DNA from: Siphonodentalium dalli
Taxonomy: Eukaryota; Mollusca; Scaphopoda; Gadilida; Siphonodentaliidae
NCBI GenBank assembly: GCA_032622095.1
Contig: CP136061.1
Location: 194,724,835 to 194,788,834, forward strand
Length of the DNA stretch: 64,000 bases
Direction of reading: 5' to 3'
Shown here: positions 10,210-21,857 of the stretch, piece after piece
Layout of the letters: each line of letters starts with the position of its first letter
Position numbering within the stretch: position 1 is the stretch's first letter
Translations under genes and position numbers: made by a program
The notes under the pieces: model-generated
Databases searched by the model: none
Seen by the model: only the letters and a program-made list of their open reading frames with translations
Told to the model about the DNA's origin: nothing

Positions 10210-11314
10210 ACCCGACGCTGAGAATATTATCTGACTTAAAACCCACTCATTGAATTGTCGTTGGAGCCAACTATGTGTCTGGCCGACAGCTCTGCCTTGA
10301 TTACCTGAGTACACGCCCACAGTTCAGCACGGACAGTTTGTGATGTCCGTGTTGTCCACGATGAAAAACAAACACATTTCAATTATTATTTAATTCGAAT
10401 TAGGACTCGCCAGTTGAGGGACGTTTCTTCCGAAGTTTGTCGTTGCGCTATGGATTCGGACAGTGTGTGTGAGCAATATCTTACTATATTTCTTTCTTGA
10501 TTTAAAGATGCCCCATCTAATTCGACATCAAATACGTTAACATTCCATAATAATTTATCAGCCTCCCGTACCCCCGTATATATCATTTCCCATATGTTCA
10601 AACCCTGGGAGCCTTTTCTAATATCTTCTGATGGGGTTGAAGATTGAACAAACCATGCAGGGAATATATTTCTGTGTTAATACTTGTTCCTTGAATATAA
10701 ATTCCCAGCTCGAGGTTGCAAGATTTGTGTAGCTTTGTGAGCCAACATCAATGAAATTCCAAGCGACGCATAGTACAATCGATTAATTAAAGTCCCACAG
10801 ACCTTTACCTGCTATAAAATACAGTGTTATTACGGAACAGTTATAACCGAGCATTATGTTAACTGCATTTTTTTTTCAATGTTATAAAACTTCCCTGTCA
10901 GAGCAACAGAAAGTTACCATGTTTTGAATTAGTGGAGTATGATATCTTGGCGAAGCCAGAGTAGATATGCATGACATGTCTATACACATGGGTATACGCT
11001 GTTCTGTTTCAATTTGATACTGGAAATGTTATATTTTTTCTGTGCTTCCCCATTGTATTAAAAATAACCATGTGAGCACTTTCTCGTTCAATAAGTAACG
11101 TATAGTTAAAATCTGTGTTAAACGGTTTTGTGTTTATTTGACCGACTTAGGGACGTATTTAGATGTTATCTATATGTGTTTTAGCCTGTCTGCGGACTTT
11201 TCTAAATGTTGGTGTTTTTGTATCAAAGTTTGAAGAAATTTTATTTAATTTTTTGGCTTGGCAATATAAAATCAAAATCGCTAAATATTTGTGAGTTTTA
11301 ATTAGCTCAGCAAA
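10210..11314. other. Intergenic, nothing recognised
   Basis: AT-rich, no supported gene or repeat family. Confidence 0.4.
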
Positions 11315-11318
11315 TTAA

Positions 11319-11762
11319 AGGTACTCAATCCGATTAAGCACCCCTAAATTACAATTTCTGTGACTTCAGGGGTAAAAAAAATATTTGATTCGAGTCGAGG
11401 AACCCATCCATCAAAGCTCAGAGTTATTAGATATTAATTTTTAAAGTTTTCAATTATGCTTACTAATAATTGCCCCTAAGTTTGTAATTTTCTCGAGATG
11501 TATAATTTTCACAGAAACACTTATTCAAACAGGCGAAGCTGGATAACTCTAAAATCAAGTGTATTAATAACGCAATTTTGACTGAGACCATCCTTTTGAC
11601 GGCGTGTTTCTGGGCCAGAAACAATAGAAATAACAAAACTTCAAAAAACAATCTGATCACTATGAGCGTTGATAGGTAGGTTACTCGTCTCGAATCAATT
11701 ATTGTTTATCCCCGAAGCCAAAGAAATAGTAATTTATAAGGGCCTGATCTGATTGAGTACCT
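11319..11762. mobile_element. TTAA-1 element, diverged
   Basis: TTAA-AGGTACTCAATCCGATTAA at left, TCTGATTGAGTACCT-TTAA at right. More diverged internally than the copies at 9.6 and 16.3 kb. Confidence 0.82.
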
Positions 11763-11884
11763 TTAAGTGTTCCGATATTTAATGCAGCTTGCCGACACGC
11801 TATATTGACTCAACTTACATGATTGGGGGAGGAGCCACTCTATGACGTCCCTCAGTCGATTTAATCCCTCGTGTATTCGTAAAA

Positions 11885-11945
11885 AATAATGCCCACGGGC
11901 ATTCTTAAAAAATAATGCCCACGGGCATTCTTAAAAAAGAATGAC
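11885..11945. repeat. Tandem repeat of palindromic AATGCCCACGGGCATT
   Basis: Two near-identical units of about 30 bp, each carrying the palindrome AATGCCCACGGGCATT followed by CTTAAAAAA, plus a partial third. Confidence 0.75.
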
Positions 11946-12664
11946 TGTTGGCGTTAAAATAATGCTCATGCGATCCAAACGCTTGAGCGTTCTGCCAGAT
12001 AAGAGCCCTGTCCGGACAAAGGGATAACACGCCGGTGGGTTTTAATTACAAATAAGATAGGTCAAGGATGTGTACATTATACAATAGAGTCCGCTGTCAG
12101 AATGTCCTCGATGAAAACATATCATGTGATAGAATTCAGTGAATGGCAATCACTAACAAGAAAACCATAGTCAGAAATGGTAACGCCACCAAGATCGTAT
12201 TATTAGCCATAAATATAAATCATAATATAAAATATATTGGTTACATGAATGGACCGCCTCAGAATTCCGTTAAGATAAGTAATTCTTCAAATTATTACAA
12301 TGAACTACGGCTTATAAATTACTGCAGGTTTCTCATTCGCCACACCAGAATGCTTCTAAATGCGGATCAAAGCTAAGAGTGCGTGGCACAGCCATTGTTC
12401 ATAGACATTTTACAGATAGCGAGAATGATGCATGCTGGGAACGAAAGCATCCACAGCAAAGCCATGTGCTTACGGAGGCATGCGTTTATTATAGGGGATT
12501 TATGGTGGGCCTATAAAACTAATTATAACTTTGTTATCTGTCATAGTTTATGCGTGAAATTTTAAACATATATACCTGGACATCTACCTTTTCCAGAATG
12601 TTGAAAAACATTTTCAGTTGCTCATCGTATTTTTATAGACGAAATAGTCCGAAATTCCAGAAAA
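11946..12664. other. Intergenic with one dispersed-repeat fragment
   Basis: 12145-12200 (AACAAGAAAACCATAGTCAG, then GGTAACGCCACCAAGAT) is the reverse complement of sequence at about 40625-40675 and 50780-50830. Otherwise nothing recognised. Confidence 0.5.
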
Positions 12665-13346
12665 TTGCGCTAACTGCTCAATGTTTTAATGTGTTACAAA
12701 ACGTCTGATAAAAATAGTTCTATCGGGAATATTCACACCATTTTTTTTTCAGAGAACATAGTGTAAATATAGTCCTATCGGGATATCGTAAAGGAGATTA
12801 ATTAAACCCCTCAGACTGCCGAAACTGACGACATTAAATTCGCTTTTTCGTGTCCCGCGGAAATGAAACTTGTCTGTCCATTGATGACGTTATTTATTTG
12901 ACATAGTATTTTTTTCTTCTGTTGTATTTGAACACTTGTTGCACGCGCAGGCTGCACGATCATAATAACTTCAACCGATTGTCTCAAATAAATTGTTATC
13001 AAAACGCAGGTTTATGGCCGCGGACATAAGCCGATTAAGTGTAATGTAATTTATCCATGAACTTGACTGAAAAATTGTGATTCTATCACCATTAGCTACG
13101 AAAATGGGACCTCTAAACAGGCAAGTTTGATTTTCGGCGGACACGAACAAGCGAATGTATTGTCGGCAGTTTCGGCAGTCTGAGGGTTAATTAATCCCGA
13201 ATTAAACGGAACTACTTTACGATAGTCCGATAGGACTATGTTTACTCTATGCATGTTCTCTGAAAAAATAGTGTGAATATTCCCGATAGAACTCTTTTTA
13301 TCAGACGTTGTGTAACACCTTAAAACATTGAGCAGTTATAGCGCAA
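12665..13346. mobile_element. Fold-back element, about 0.7 kb
   Basis: Arms of about 220 nt (12665-12885 and 13110-13346) are inverted copies: TTGCGC...ACTGCTCAATGTTTTAA pairs with TTAAAACATTGAGCAGT...GCGCAA, and CTCAGACTGCCGAAACTG recurs inverted near 13165. No coding sequence. Class unknown; no clear target duplication. Confidence 0.75.
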
Positions 13347-13619
13347 ACCGAAATGTGTTGTCTTGCAAGATATCCCACCGCTTTAGCTAAATTTACCTTC
13401 CTACAATATCCATAAAGAGGATCATATATTATATACCCACGGTTTTAATTATAGAATATAAAATATATTGGTTTCGCGAATGACCAACTCAGAATTCCGT
13501 TAAAATAACAATAACAACCAGCACCTATAACGAACCGTTTTACTGGACTTGGCCTACTGGTCGCGTAGTTCCGACTTTTAAATAAACGGAATTTCCAACT
13601 CTATAAATAAAAGCCCCAC

Positions 13620-15545
13620 AATGCATTCGCCCTGTCCACCACGCAATATCAAAATCTCAGCAGCTAGATACACCACAGGTGGCGTAATAAATGCTCTTTA
13701 TTATTTCCATAACAGGAATACAGTAACAAACAAGACAGCAGTAAAATAAATGGGGACAAAAAGTTAGTGTAATCATGTATGAAATTTCCAACTGTTAAAA
13801 TTCTTTATAACAGTTGTGACTCCCACCCCCTCAAAATACCTCCATCATTCGATCCCCGTCCCCATCATAATGGGGACAATAATTACTAGTTGGGATACCA
13901 GGCAATGGTAACCATGTATTTTAACCTTTATGTTGTAGTGTAATAATGTATGAAATTTCCAACTACATGTGCATTAACTTTTTTTTACAAAAGTTGTGAA
14001 TCATACACACTCAAAATCTAACTTCCACCCCCACCCCACTACACTGTCCCTTCCACTTAAAAACATTCTGGAGATCAAGTTGGCCACAGGTGTTCAGTTA
14101 TTATACCCCACGTGTCTTGGACTGTTGCCAAATTCACAGTGCTCCATTAGAGGGCCTGCTTGGACTGTTGCCAAATTCACAATGTTAACTGCAGAGAGGT
14201 TGTATGTTATTGGAGACGTTCTAATATGACAATAGGCTGGCCTAATTAACGAACCATGCACAGCTAAATACACACAAGCAACTTTTAATCTTCAAATAGA
14301 TACAATTGTCGGCCTCCAAAATTCAATATACTTTCTTATATACAAACAAACATTGAACTCATACCATTGTTTCACTTAACCAAAATAGCGAATTTCCCCA
14401 AAAGAACGCATATAGACTGCGCATGCGCAATTATATTAAAATACCCACAATACACTTCACGAGGCTCACAATGGGTTATAATATTTGTTTTCCAAATTTG
14501 TTTTATCTTCAACTAAAAACAAATAGTCTATCGAAATAACTTTCAAATTAATATTACACGTTTCTATAAATAAGCAAATTAGTATATATAAACAAAGCGT
14601 ATTTCATTAATATTTGACTTCAAAAAATACTCGGAACACAACTGTAAATAAACTAACTTGAGACTCTCAGTCACTCACACCGTCACAGTCTCAGTCTCAC
14701 TATCGAGCTGACACTCAGAACAGCATCCGAAGCCGGAAATTTGGAAATTCGCCATTTTTCTTCAAACAATTTTATTCTTTACAAAATACAAATTATCGGG
14801 TTAACATAAAACCATTCAAAAATTGAAACAAACTTAAATAATAAATAAATTAAACCATAAACTCTTACCATAATTACAGAAAATAAAAGATGGCCGTTAC
14901 TACAAAAAAAACAGACATGCGCACTCCAATTAAAATTACCCATAATTCAGTTCACTACACCAGGGGCTCCCAACAGGTTATACAATATTTTCAGGCTATC
15001 AGATTATTTATATTTTCGACTTTAAGTTTACAATTTGAGCCTGTCCTCACTCTATCGATACGATTTATCATAAACATATTATACACCAGTGGCGTTAACT
15101 TTACAACTTCGGCATCTACGTGATTATATCGGTACGATTCAGTAAGGTACAAACAATCTCCATAAAATACCCACAATTCAGTTCACTACATGCAGGGGCT
15201 CCCAATAGGTTATTCCCATTTATTATGGGCTCCCAATAGGTTATACAATATTTTCAGGCTATCAGATTATTTATATTTTCAACAACATATTATTACACCG
15301 GTGACTTTAAGTTTACAATTTGAGCCTGTCCTGACTCTATCGATAGGATTTATCATATTTTCATAAACGTATTATACACCGCTGGCGTTAACTTTACAAT
15401 TTCGGCATCTACGTGATTATATCGGTACGATTGAGTAAGGTACAAACAATCTCCAAGAATACATTCGCCCTGTACTCCATGCGATATAAAAAAAACAAAT
15501 GCTAGAAACACCACACTAGGTGGCGTAATAAAATAAGTTGACATA
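13620..15545 (-). repeat. Region of dispersed satellite-like repeat (about 225-bp units)
   Basis: Blocks such as ACCACAGGTGGCGTAATAA, ACATTCGCCCTGTA and TCGATACGATTTATCATA recur here in reverse orientation relative to 36840-37400 and 47260-47810. Two or more units are visible at 14940-15545. 13740-14190 also holds a direct pair with ATGTATGAAATTTCCAACT and a short pair with TTGGACTGTTGCCAAATTCA. No supported gene. Confidence 0.65.
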
Positions 15546-16286
15546 AAATACGCACGATCATATTAAATCACAAAGGTGAAGGTCTCATGAAACCTCTTAA
15601 TTACACGATGCGAAATGGAGTGAACTATACCAGCCCCATTGGGTACTATATACTCGCGTAGTCAACGACAAGACATGCTCCATTTATTATATTTCACCGA
15701 ACAATTCGAACTTGTTGCTTTGTTACTACATAACCGTATCCTACCAACACACCAAATGCTGGACAGTTCAAATTCCCTTCCTAGGACGTTAATAGAAATA
15801 ATGTACCACTCGTTTTAATGAGAACAAAATATGATTATCAACTTACCGATAAACGGTTTAAGAGAAACATATATGTAATGCCGCAAGAGTGTGTTAAAAT
15901 CGAGTTCAACAAACCCAAACGCGCAGTATTTAGCTTTTGCTTTGAATGCACGAAAACCAGAAACTGTACTACAAGGTGAAGTTGCCACTTCGCAAATTGA
16001 CGTCGTTCCTGTGAATTTTTTTTTCACAGTAATGTTTTAATTTTATTTGGACACGCCTAAGTAAATTGGTGGACACATTTATGTATATCTGTTTTCGAGA
16101 TTGTTGCGTCTGTTTATTGCTTTTTACATGCTAGTTTGTGTAGTATAGTGCTAAATTCAGCACGATACTATATTATAGCTAGTGGTGTCAGAAATCAGCT
16201 CTCGACCAATCAGAATATAGAACGATGATGTCTAACCTAACAAAACAAGGGTACACGACGTGTAGTCGGTCACTGCATGGTTCAGA
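15546..16286. other. Intergenic, nothing recognised
   Basis: A 70-codon minus-strand frame (15815-16027) has no recognisable domain or splice support. Confidence 0.35.
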
Positions 16287-16290
16287 TTAA

Positions 16291-16766
16291 AGGTACTCAA
16301 TCCGATCAGAGGGTCCCCATCTCAACAGATTCCAACAACAACAATCCGATCAGAGGGTCCTATATTACTATTTCTTTGGCTTTTGGGGTAAAAAATATCT
16401 GATTCGAGTCGAGGAACCCACCAAAAAAAGCTCAGTGTTATTAGATATTGATTTTTTAAATTTGTTATTTTCTCGAGATGAGTACTAATAATTGCCTTCA
16501 ACTTCGTAATATGCTCGAGATGTGTACACCAAAACACTATTCAAACAGACAAGGATGGATAACTCTAAAATCAAGTGGTAATAATAACGCAATTTTGACT
16601 GTATTCTGGGACAGAAAGTTTTCCCGATAATGAAAAATAATAGATTTCTAAAATCGATATCTAAAAAATCTGAGCTTTGATGGCTTCCTCGACTCGAATC
16701 AAATATTTTTGACCCCCGAAGCCATTGAATTAGTAATTGAGAGGAGTTTTATCGGATTGAGTACCT
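16291..16766. mobile_element. TTAA-1 element
   Basis: TTAA-AGGTACTCAATCCGATCAG at left and ATCGGATTGAGTACCT-TTAA at right, oriented opposite to the 9578-10036 copy. Long imperfect inverted halves. Confidence 0.88.
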
Positions 16767-17022
16767 TTAAGATTCATTTTAATTCTTCCATACTACATAC
16801 CGGTACATGTATATGTGCATACCATGAAACCATGAACTCACATCACCTCAGACGATAAATGTGAAATAATAATTACGCATGCAGGAAAACAATTAGCTCT
16901 TTCAATGTTTCATTTGGCCAAAATGTGACAGATAAATTTACACAATTTTCGAATTTTATTTGGTTTGGTATTTGAAATGGTAATTTTTCTCTAATACTAA
17001 GAGTTCCAATGATATTTCTTGA

Positions 17023-17545
17023 TATATTGTTTTCTGATATGGGCTATAGTGATGGACCTTCAAGTAATACGCGGTATATTGTTTTCTGATATGGGCTATA
17101 GTGACGGACCTTCAAGTAATACGTGGTATATTGTTTTCTGATATGGGCTATAGTGATGGACCTTCAAGTAATACGCAGTATATTGTTTTCTGATATGAGC
17201 TATAGTGATGGACCTTCAAGTAATACGCGGTATATTGTTTTCTGATATGGGCTATAGTGATGGACCTTCAAGCAATACGCGGTATATTGTTTTCTGATAT
17301 GGGCTATAGTGATGGACGTTCAAGTAATACGCGGTATATTGTTTTATGATATGAGCTATAGTGATGGACCTTCAAGTGATACGTGGTATATTGTTTTCTG
17401 ATATGGGCTATAGTGATGGACCTTCAAGTAATACGCGGTATATTGTTTTCTGGTATGAGCTATAGTGACGGATCTTCAAGTAATACGCGGTATATTGTTT
17501 TCTGATATGGGCTATAGTGATGGACCTTCAAGTAATACTATACGC
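17023..17545 (+). repeat. Minisatellite, 52-bp unit, 10 copies
   Basis: Unit starts TATATTGTTTTCTGATATGG and ends AAGTAATACGCGG, repeating exactly every 52 bp from 17023 to 17491. Copies differ by single substitutions; the last has a small duplication (ACTATACGCGG). Confidence 0.95.
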
Positions 17546-17674
17546 GGAATACAGTGATCGCCAATAACATTAAATGAGCAAATCGAGCATTACGCTCAAA
17601 CAGACGAGTTTTGTTCCATCGCCCGGTCTTTATTGACAAATATAATGGTTCGCCGTCCTATATCGGATGAGATC

Positions 17675-18190
17675 CAGGGGGGGGGGGGGGGGGTGGGGTC
17701 GGAAAAAAATTTCAGGCACGTATGGCATTTTTTCCCTTTCGATCATTTTTTGTACCCACCCACCCCCACCGCCAAATTTTTTTTCCGTTTTCGGCAGTTT
17801 TTTCCGACCATTTTTTGACACCCACCCCCCTTTTAACACTAAAACAGAGATTTTCGGGGGGAAATTCACTGTAAACAGCTGTATATGAATTTCTGTGCAT
17901 ACTATTTATCATGGATGTTAACATGGACATGTAAATAGAAATGAGTCATTTTGAGGTCATTCGGTCAAAAAAACATGGCTGCCAGCGGCCATCTTGGATT
18001 TCAATATTTGCAACAAAATACAACACGATAACTGCCTGCAGTCAGTTTACCAGTTAGAATTACATTATTTCTCTCATTCAAAGTGGTTTTGAAGCCCAAC
18101 TCATTGCCAAAACACTAAAAAACAAGTAGGAATTTTTTTTTTAGTCGCGGAAAAAATTGCTTGTTGGTGGCTTTGACCACCCACCCACCC
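17675..18190. mobile_element. hAT-like element (CAGGGGG family), right end lost
   Basis: Closely matches 4680-5229 from the G-run through GCGGCCATCTTGG and CTTGTTGGTGGCTTTGACC, then breaks off at CACCCCGACACTGC before the CATACGTGCC terminal part. Confidence 0.8.
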
Positions 18191-18287
18191 CGACACTGCA
18201 TTATCTAGACTATGAACAACTAGGGTATGCGCTCAGTCTACCATCTGAAATCATGACGGTCTGCGAAAAATAAAATAAAACATTTTT

Positions 18288-18400
18288 ATGTTTACCCATA
18301 CCATAGTACATAGTATGGTAAACATAGTGTCGTTGTCCGGATTGACCACTCGTCGTGTGTCCGGCCGTCCGTCCGTCTGTCCGTCCGTAGACACTTTACG
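18288..18400. repeat. Hairpin plus GTCC simple repeat
   Basis: ATGTTTACCCATACCATAGT pairs with its complement (18288-18325). A GTCCGTCC-type run follows at about 18356-18388, then ACACTTTACGTGTAATGCG. Family not identified. Confidence 0.6.
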
Positions 18401-18527
18401 TGTAATGCGATAACTCAAACATTTTCTACCTGATCAAAACCAAATTTTGTATATGGGGTTTTCAGCCCAAAATACAGATCGAGTTCAAATATGGGTTTGA
18501 TCCGGCCACGGGGGATCCACCCACCCA

Positions 18528-19220
18528 ATTTCTTCCGTTTCCGGCCTTTTTTTCCAGGCAATTTTGGACACCCACCCTTTTTTTCCGTTTCAGGAAGTTT
18601 TTTCCGGTCAGTTTTGGACACCCACCCCCCTTAAATTTGAGAAAAATTATCAATTGAGCAACCAAATAGCTGATTATCCTGCATTATCATAATTTATTGC
18701 GCGATATTTGAATATAACAGTGCATAATGAGATAACTATACTATTTGAATTTATCATATAAGTGTCATTAATCAAGAAATGTGTCAACATAATCACATTT
18801 CTAGGGATATATAGGCAGAGTGCCAAGGTTTTTATTAACATTCATTTTCATAATATATAGTCACATGATCTAGTCACATAATCACATTTGAGTATTCTAC
18901 AGAATATATGGTACCGGTACAACAAATTTCAGATTATTTGATATTTTGATATTTGCTATGTGATATACAGTAATGCCCTAATTAATCGACTCCATAACCA
19001 CAGCAGAATAATGGGTAATTTAATTTTAATTTAGTCTTCTGACTAAATCCTGAAAAATCACCCATTATTCTGCTGTGGTTATGGAGTCGTTTAATTAGGG
19101 CATTACTGTATTGCTGGAATCAAATTGTTTATCAAAACATGTGCAAATACAACTGTTCATCCCAGTTCATCCCAGTTTGAAGAATAATGCTAATACCAAA
19201 CATAACCATGATATACATGA
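18528..19220 (+). repeat. Dispersed duplicated segment, copy 1
   Basis: Matches 61464-61985 through a C-rich hAT-like fragment (CAATTTCTTCCGTTTCCGGC), ATCAATTGA-CAACCAAATAGC and ATAATGCTAATACCAAACAT. The only large difference is the MITE at 18968-19108, absent from the other copy. Confidence 0.85.
18968..19108. mobile_element. Mariner-type palindromic MITE, TA target
   Basis: 141 bp, CAGTAATGCCCTAATTAATC at left and its complement at right, with a long stem through CCACAGCAGAATAATGGGT. Flanked by TA on both sides. The paralogous site at 61876-61877 has a single TA, so the TA duplication is shown directly. Confidence 0.92.
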
Positions 19221-19849
19221 GTGAATCTTCTTGGGGCATCTCAGAAACCAGAACTGAGGAAACATGTTATAGCGTGTAATGGCAGGCTGGTAGCCACTGC
19301 CGGAAGTAATAGGCTTCGTAATAATTGGGAATAATATGGATGGATAGCCCAATTTCACTTTTTTATTGCTCACGATATCAGTGACGATAAAATCTTCGTT
19401 ACTGTGATTAACATTACAAGATGATCCACATTAACATGGAAAACAATGTGAAATTGTTCAGGCTGGCCTTCAATTTATTTGTTAAGATTTTATGTTTTAC
19501 GTTGTCAAAAGTCTATTTTATTCCATTATTTATTATATCTTTATTTCCATGTCACATATGGTCAAGTGTGCTTTCATTTTATTGATTATTTTCAGCTGAG
19601 TTCTGCATAGTTATTCTTATTTTGTTGTATCAGTAGATGGAATCCTGATTAAATTTTATTTTTCCAATAGCGCAGTGTCTAGTTCTATCAAGTTGAATTT
19701 GGGTTATTGTTGGCCATTGTGCAACTGATCCAACTTCTGATAACCTCTATATGTAGTATAGCATTAGTATTAACTATATATGACCTGTTTCTGTTCAAAA
19801 CACATCAAAATAAGACTCAATAGCAGGAATGGAAAACAAATTTGGCATA
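19221..19849. other. Intergenic, nothing recognised
   Basis: AT-rich with no supported gene. Confidence 0.4.
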
Positions 19850-19932
19850 TGGAAAAAACAGTTTTTTGGACCCACGAGACACCCACCCACCCCATCATAC
19901 GTGCCTGGAAATTTTTTCCGCCCCCCCCCCTG
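19850..19932 (-). mobile_element. hAT-like element terminal fragment
   Basis: Read on minus: CAGGGGGGGGGGCGGAAAAAA followed by TTTCCAGGCACGTATG and GGGTGGGTGGGTGTCTCG, the left terminal part of the CAGGGGG family only. Confidence 0.7.
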
Positions 19933-21857
19933 TTATTACTGGTTATTATGTACATTTGACATATACTACTTTAGATCATAACAGTATACTCTATAATTCA
20001 ACATTAAAACATTATGATTCTGATCATAACAATTTACTATCGCCAAGGGATGGGTTAAACATCTGCCGATCGTGATAGGCCTCTCGTTCATTGCATATTT
20101 TTATTTTTGGCAGCCATTTGCAGAACTATATTTGTATCACGTGAAGGACCAAAACAACATAAAACAACATAACTATTATTCAACCACGTTTTCAATAATC
20201 TGGCAGACACTCAATACTGATTCATGTTTTCAGACATTATGTAGTTTTATGGTTATTTTTCATAAAACAAAATAGTTCTTCAAATGGCTGCCAAAATCTA
20301 AAATATGCAAGCAGATGGTAGACTATCGACCTATTTAAAGAAATCTGGGTTTAAAAAAAATCTAAAATCTATAGCATACATTGGTTATAAGGGATACTGA
20401 TTTTTCATTCAAATTAATAGTTTGAAATTGAGATTTTGGGCGCCTTCTTAACAATAGTATGCCGAATAAGCAAACACGAGCTGCATGCATGCATGAAATG
20501 CTTTCATAATGGAATTAATGTCAACTTTCATAACTGTAGACAGACACGTATAGGCGTACTTCATACTGCATGCATTTAAACATAAAACCATTGAAAGATA
20601 TGTATCACACCCATGCGACTATTGAATTACCATCTAGTATAACAACTTCCTGGTTCGCCTGCCTGAGTGGTTTTTAATTGGTGGCATTCCAAAACACGAT
20701 CGAATGAAGGATAATCTATAGGTGCATTATCCGCAGGCATTTCAGTTGAATGCTTGTCAGAGGTATCGTCCATATATGGAGCTTTTTATTATTCATGACT
20801 TCCATATATGGAAATGCTACTCCAGAACGTTGACCTGTAGCACTAATACCACGGAACCGGACCCTGTGGATCCAATATGGCCGCGATGTAGAGCCCGAAG
20901 CCGCCATCGCACGCCGCCGTCGCCAGCCATATTGGCCACAAGCCGCCACCAGCCATATTATCTCTAACGCCAGCCGCATGAAAAAATCTCCGCCGCCGGA
21001 ATTGTAAAATGGCTGAGCCATGTGCATGGACTTATATGTTAAGGACAACTGTACTGCGAATAGCAAATAACTAACCCGCACTGCCTAATATTGGCATACT
21101 CGTATGGACACGGTATGGTTGTTACACTATCAGAATACCCGGGGCCTCTCATTGTGGAATAGACTATTTCAATGCATGCTTTCATATAACGGAGTGGGAA
21201 CATCCATTCAGTATTGAAAGGGTTTAACGTATAAATTATTTAATTCGACACGATCTCAGTCTCAGACATCGCTGACATTTGTCAATATATGCACATAACC
21301 TGTAGAAGAGAATAGAAAATAGTTTGAAATATTATATATCGATACTATCGGATTCAGCATTCAATGATGCATGCATATATCGCAAGATGCCAGTGATGAT
21401 TAGCCGTCTGAAGTCGACAGAAGTCCCAATGTAAGTTATACCGATTATATAGATGGGAAACTACATAGTACATCACTGCGAGTCCTTTACTGAGTCCTTC
21501 GTGTATTTCGCCATAATGGAAAAGCCCAACACCAAAATAATACGCATGGTCTGGAATTATACGGGTTCACAACAAACGCCAAAAACAAGCGGGTGTCTAT
21601 AACCGGGGATTGGGAAAATTTCGGAAGCGAAATACGCAGAATGATAACGTCTCAGCCGGCTGAGCCGCCATATTTCGTCAGCCACGAACGTCGCGACTGA
21701 GCCGGCTTAGCTAGATAACCAGCCACCAAAATTGGTTGAGCCAGCCGTGAAAACTATTTGTCGTGGCTTCGGGGTCTACCGCGATGGAGGGTCAGGGCGT
21801 ATTATATGTATTCGGTCGGTATACAGTTGTCGGAATCACTGAACTAAATGGTTTTAG
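19933..21857. other. Intergenic; GC-rich CCAGCCATAT patch near 20.9 kb
   Basis: A 121-codon minus-strand frame (20716-21081) crosses a patch of repeated GCCGCC/CCATAT words, which explains its openness; no domain seen. A GAGCCGGC-repeated patch lies near 21655-21710. Nothing else supported. Confidence 0.35.

Noticed and set aside
17023-17545. Minisatellite considered as CRISPR-like
   Set aside because: Units are contiguous with no spacers.
20716-21081. 121-codon minus-strand frame
   Set aside because: Crosses a GC-rich patch of GCCGCC/CCATAT words; another open frame overlaps it; no domain or splice sites.
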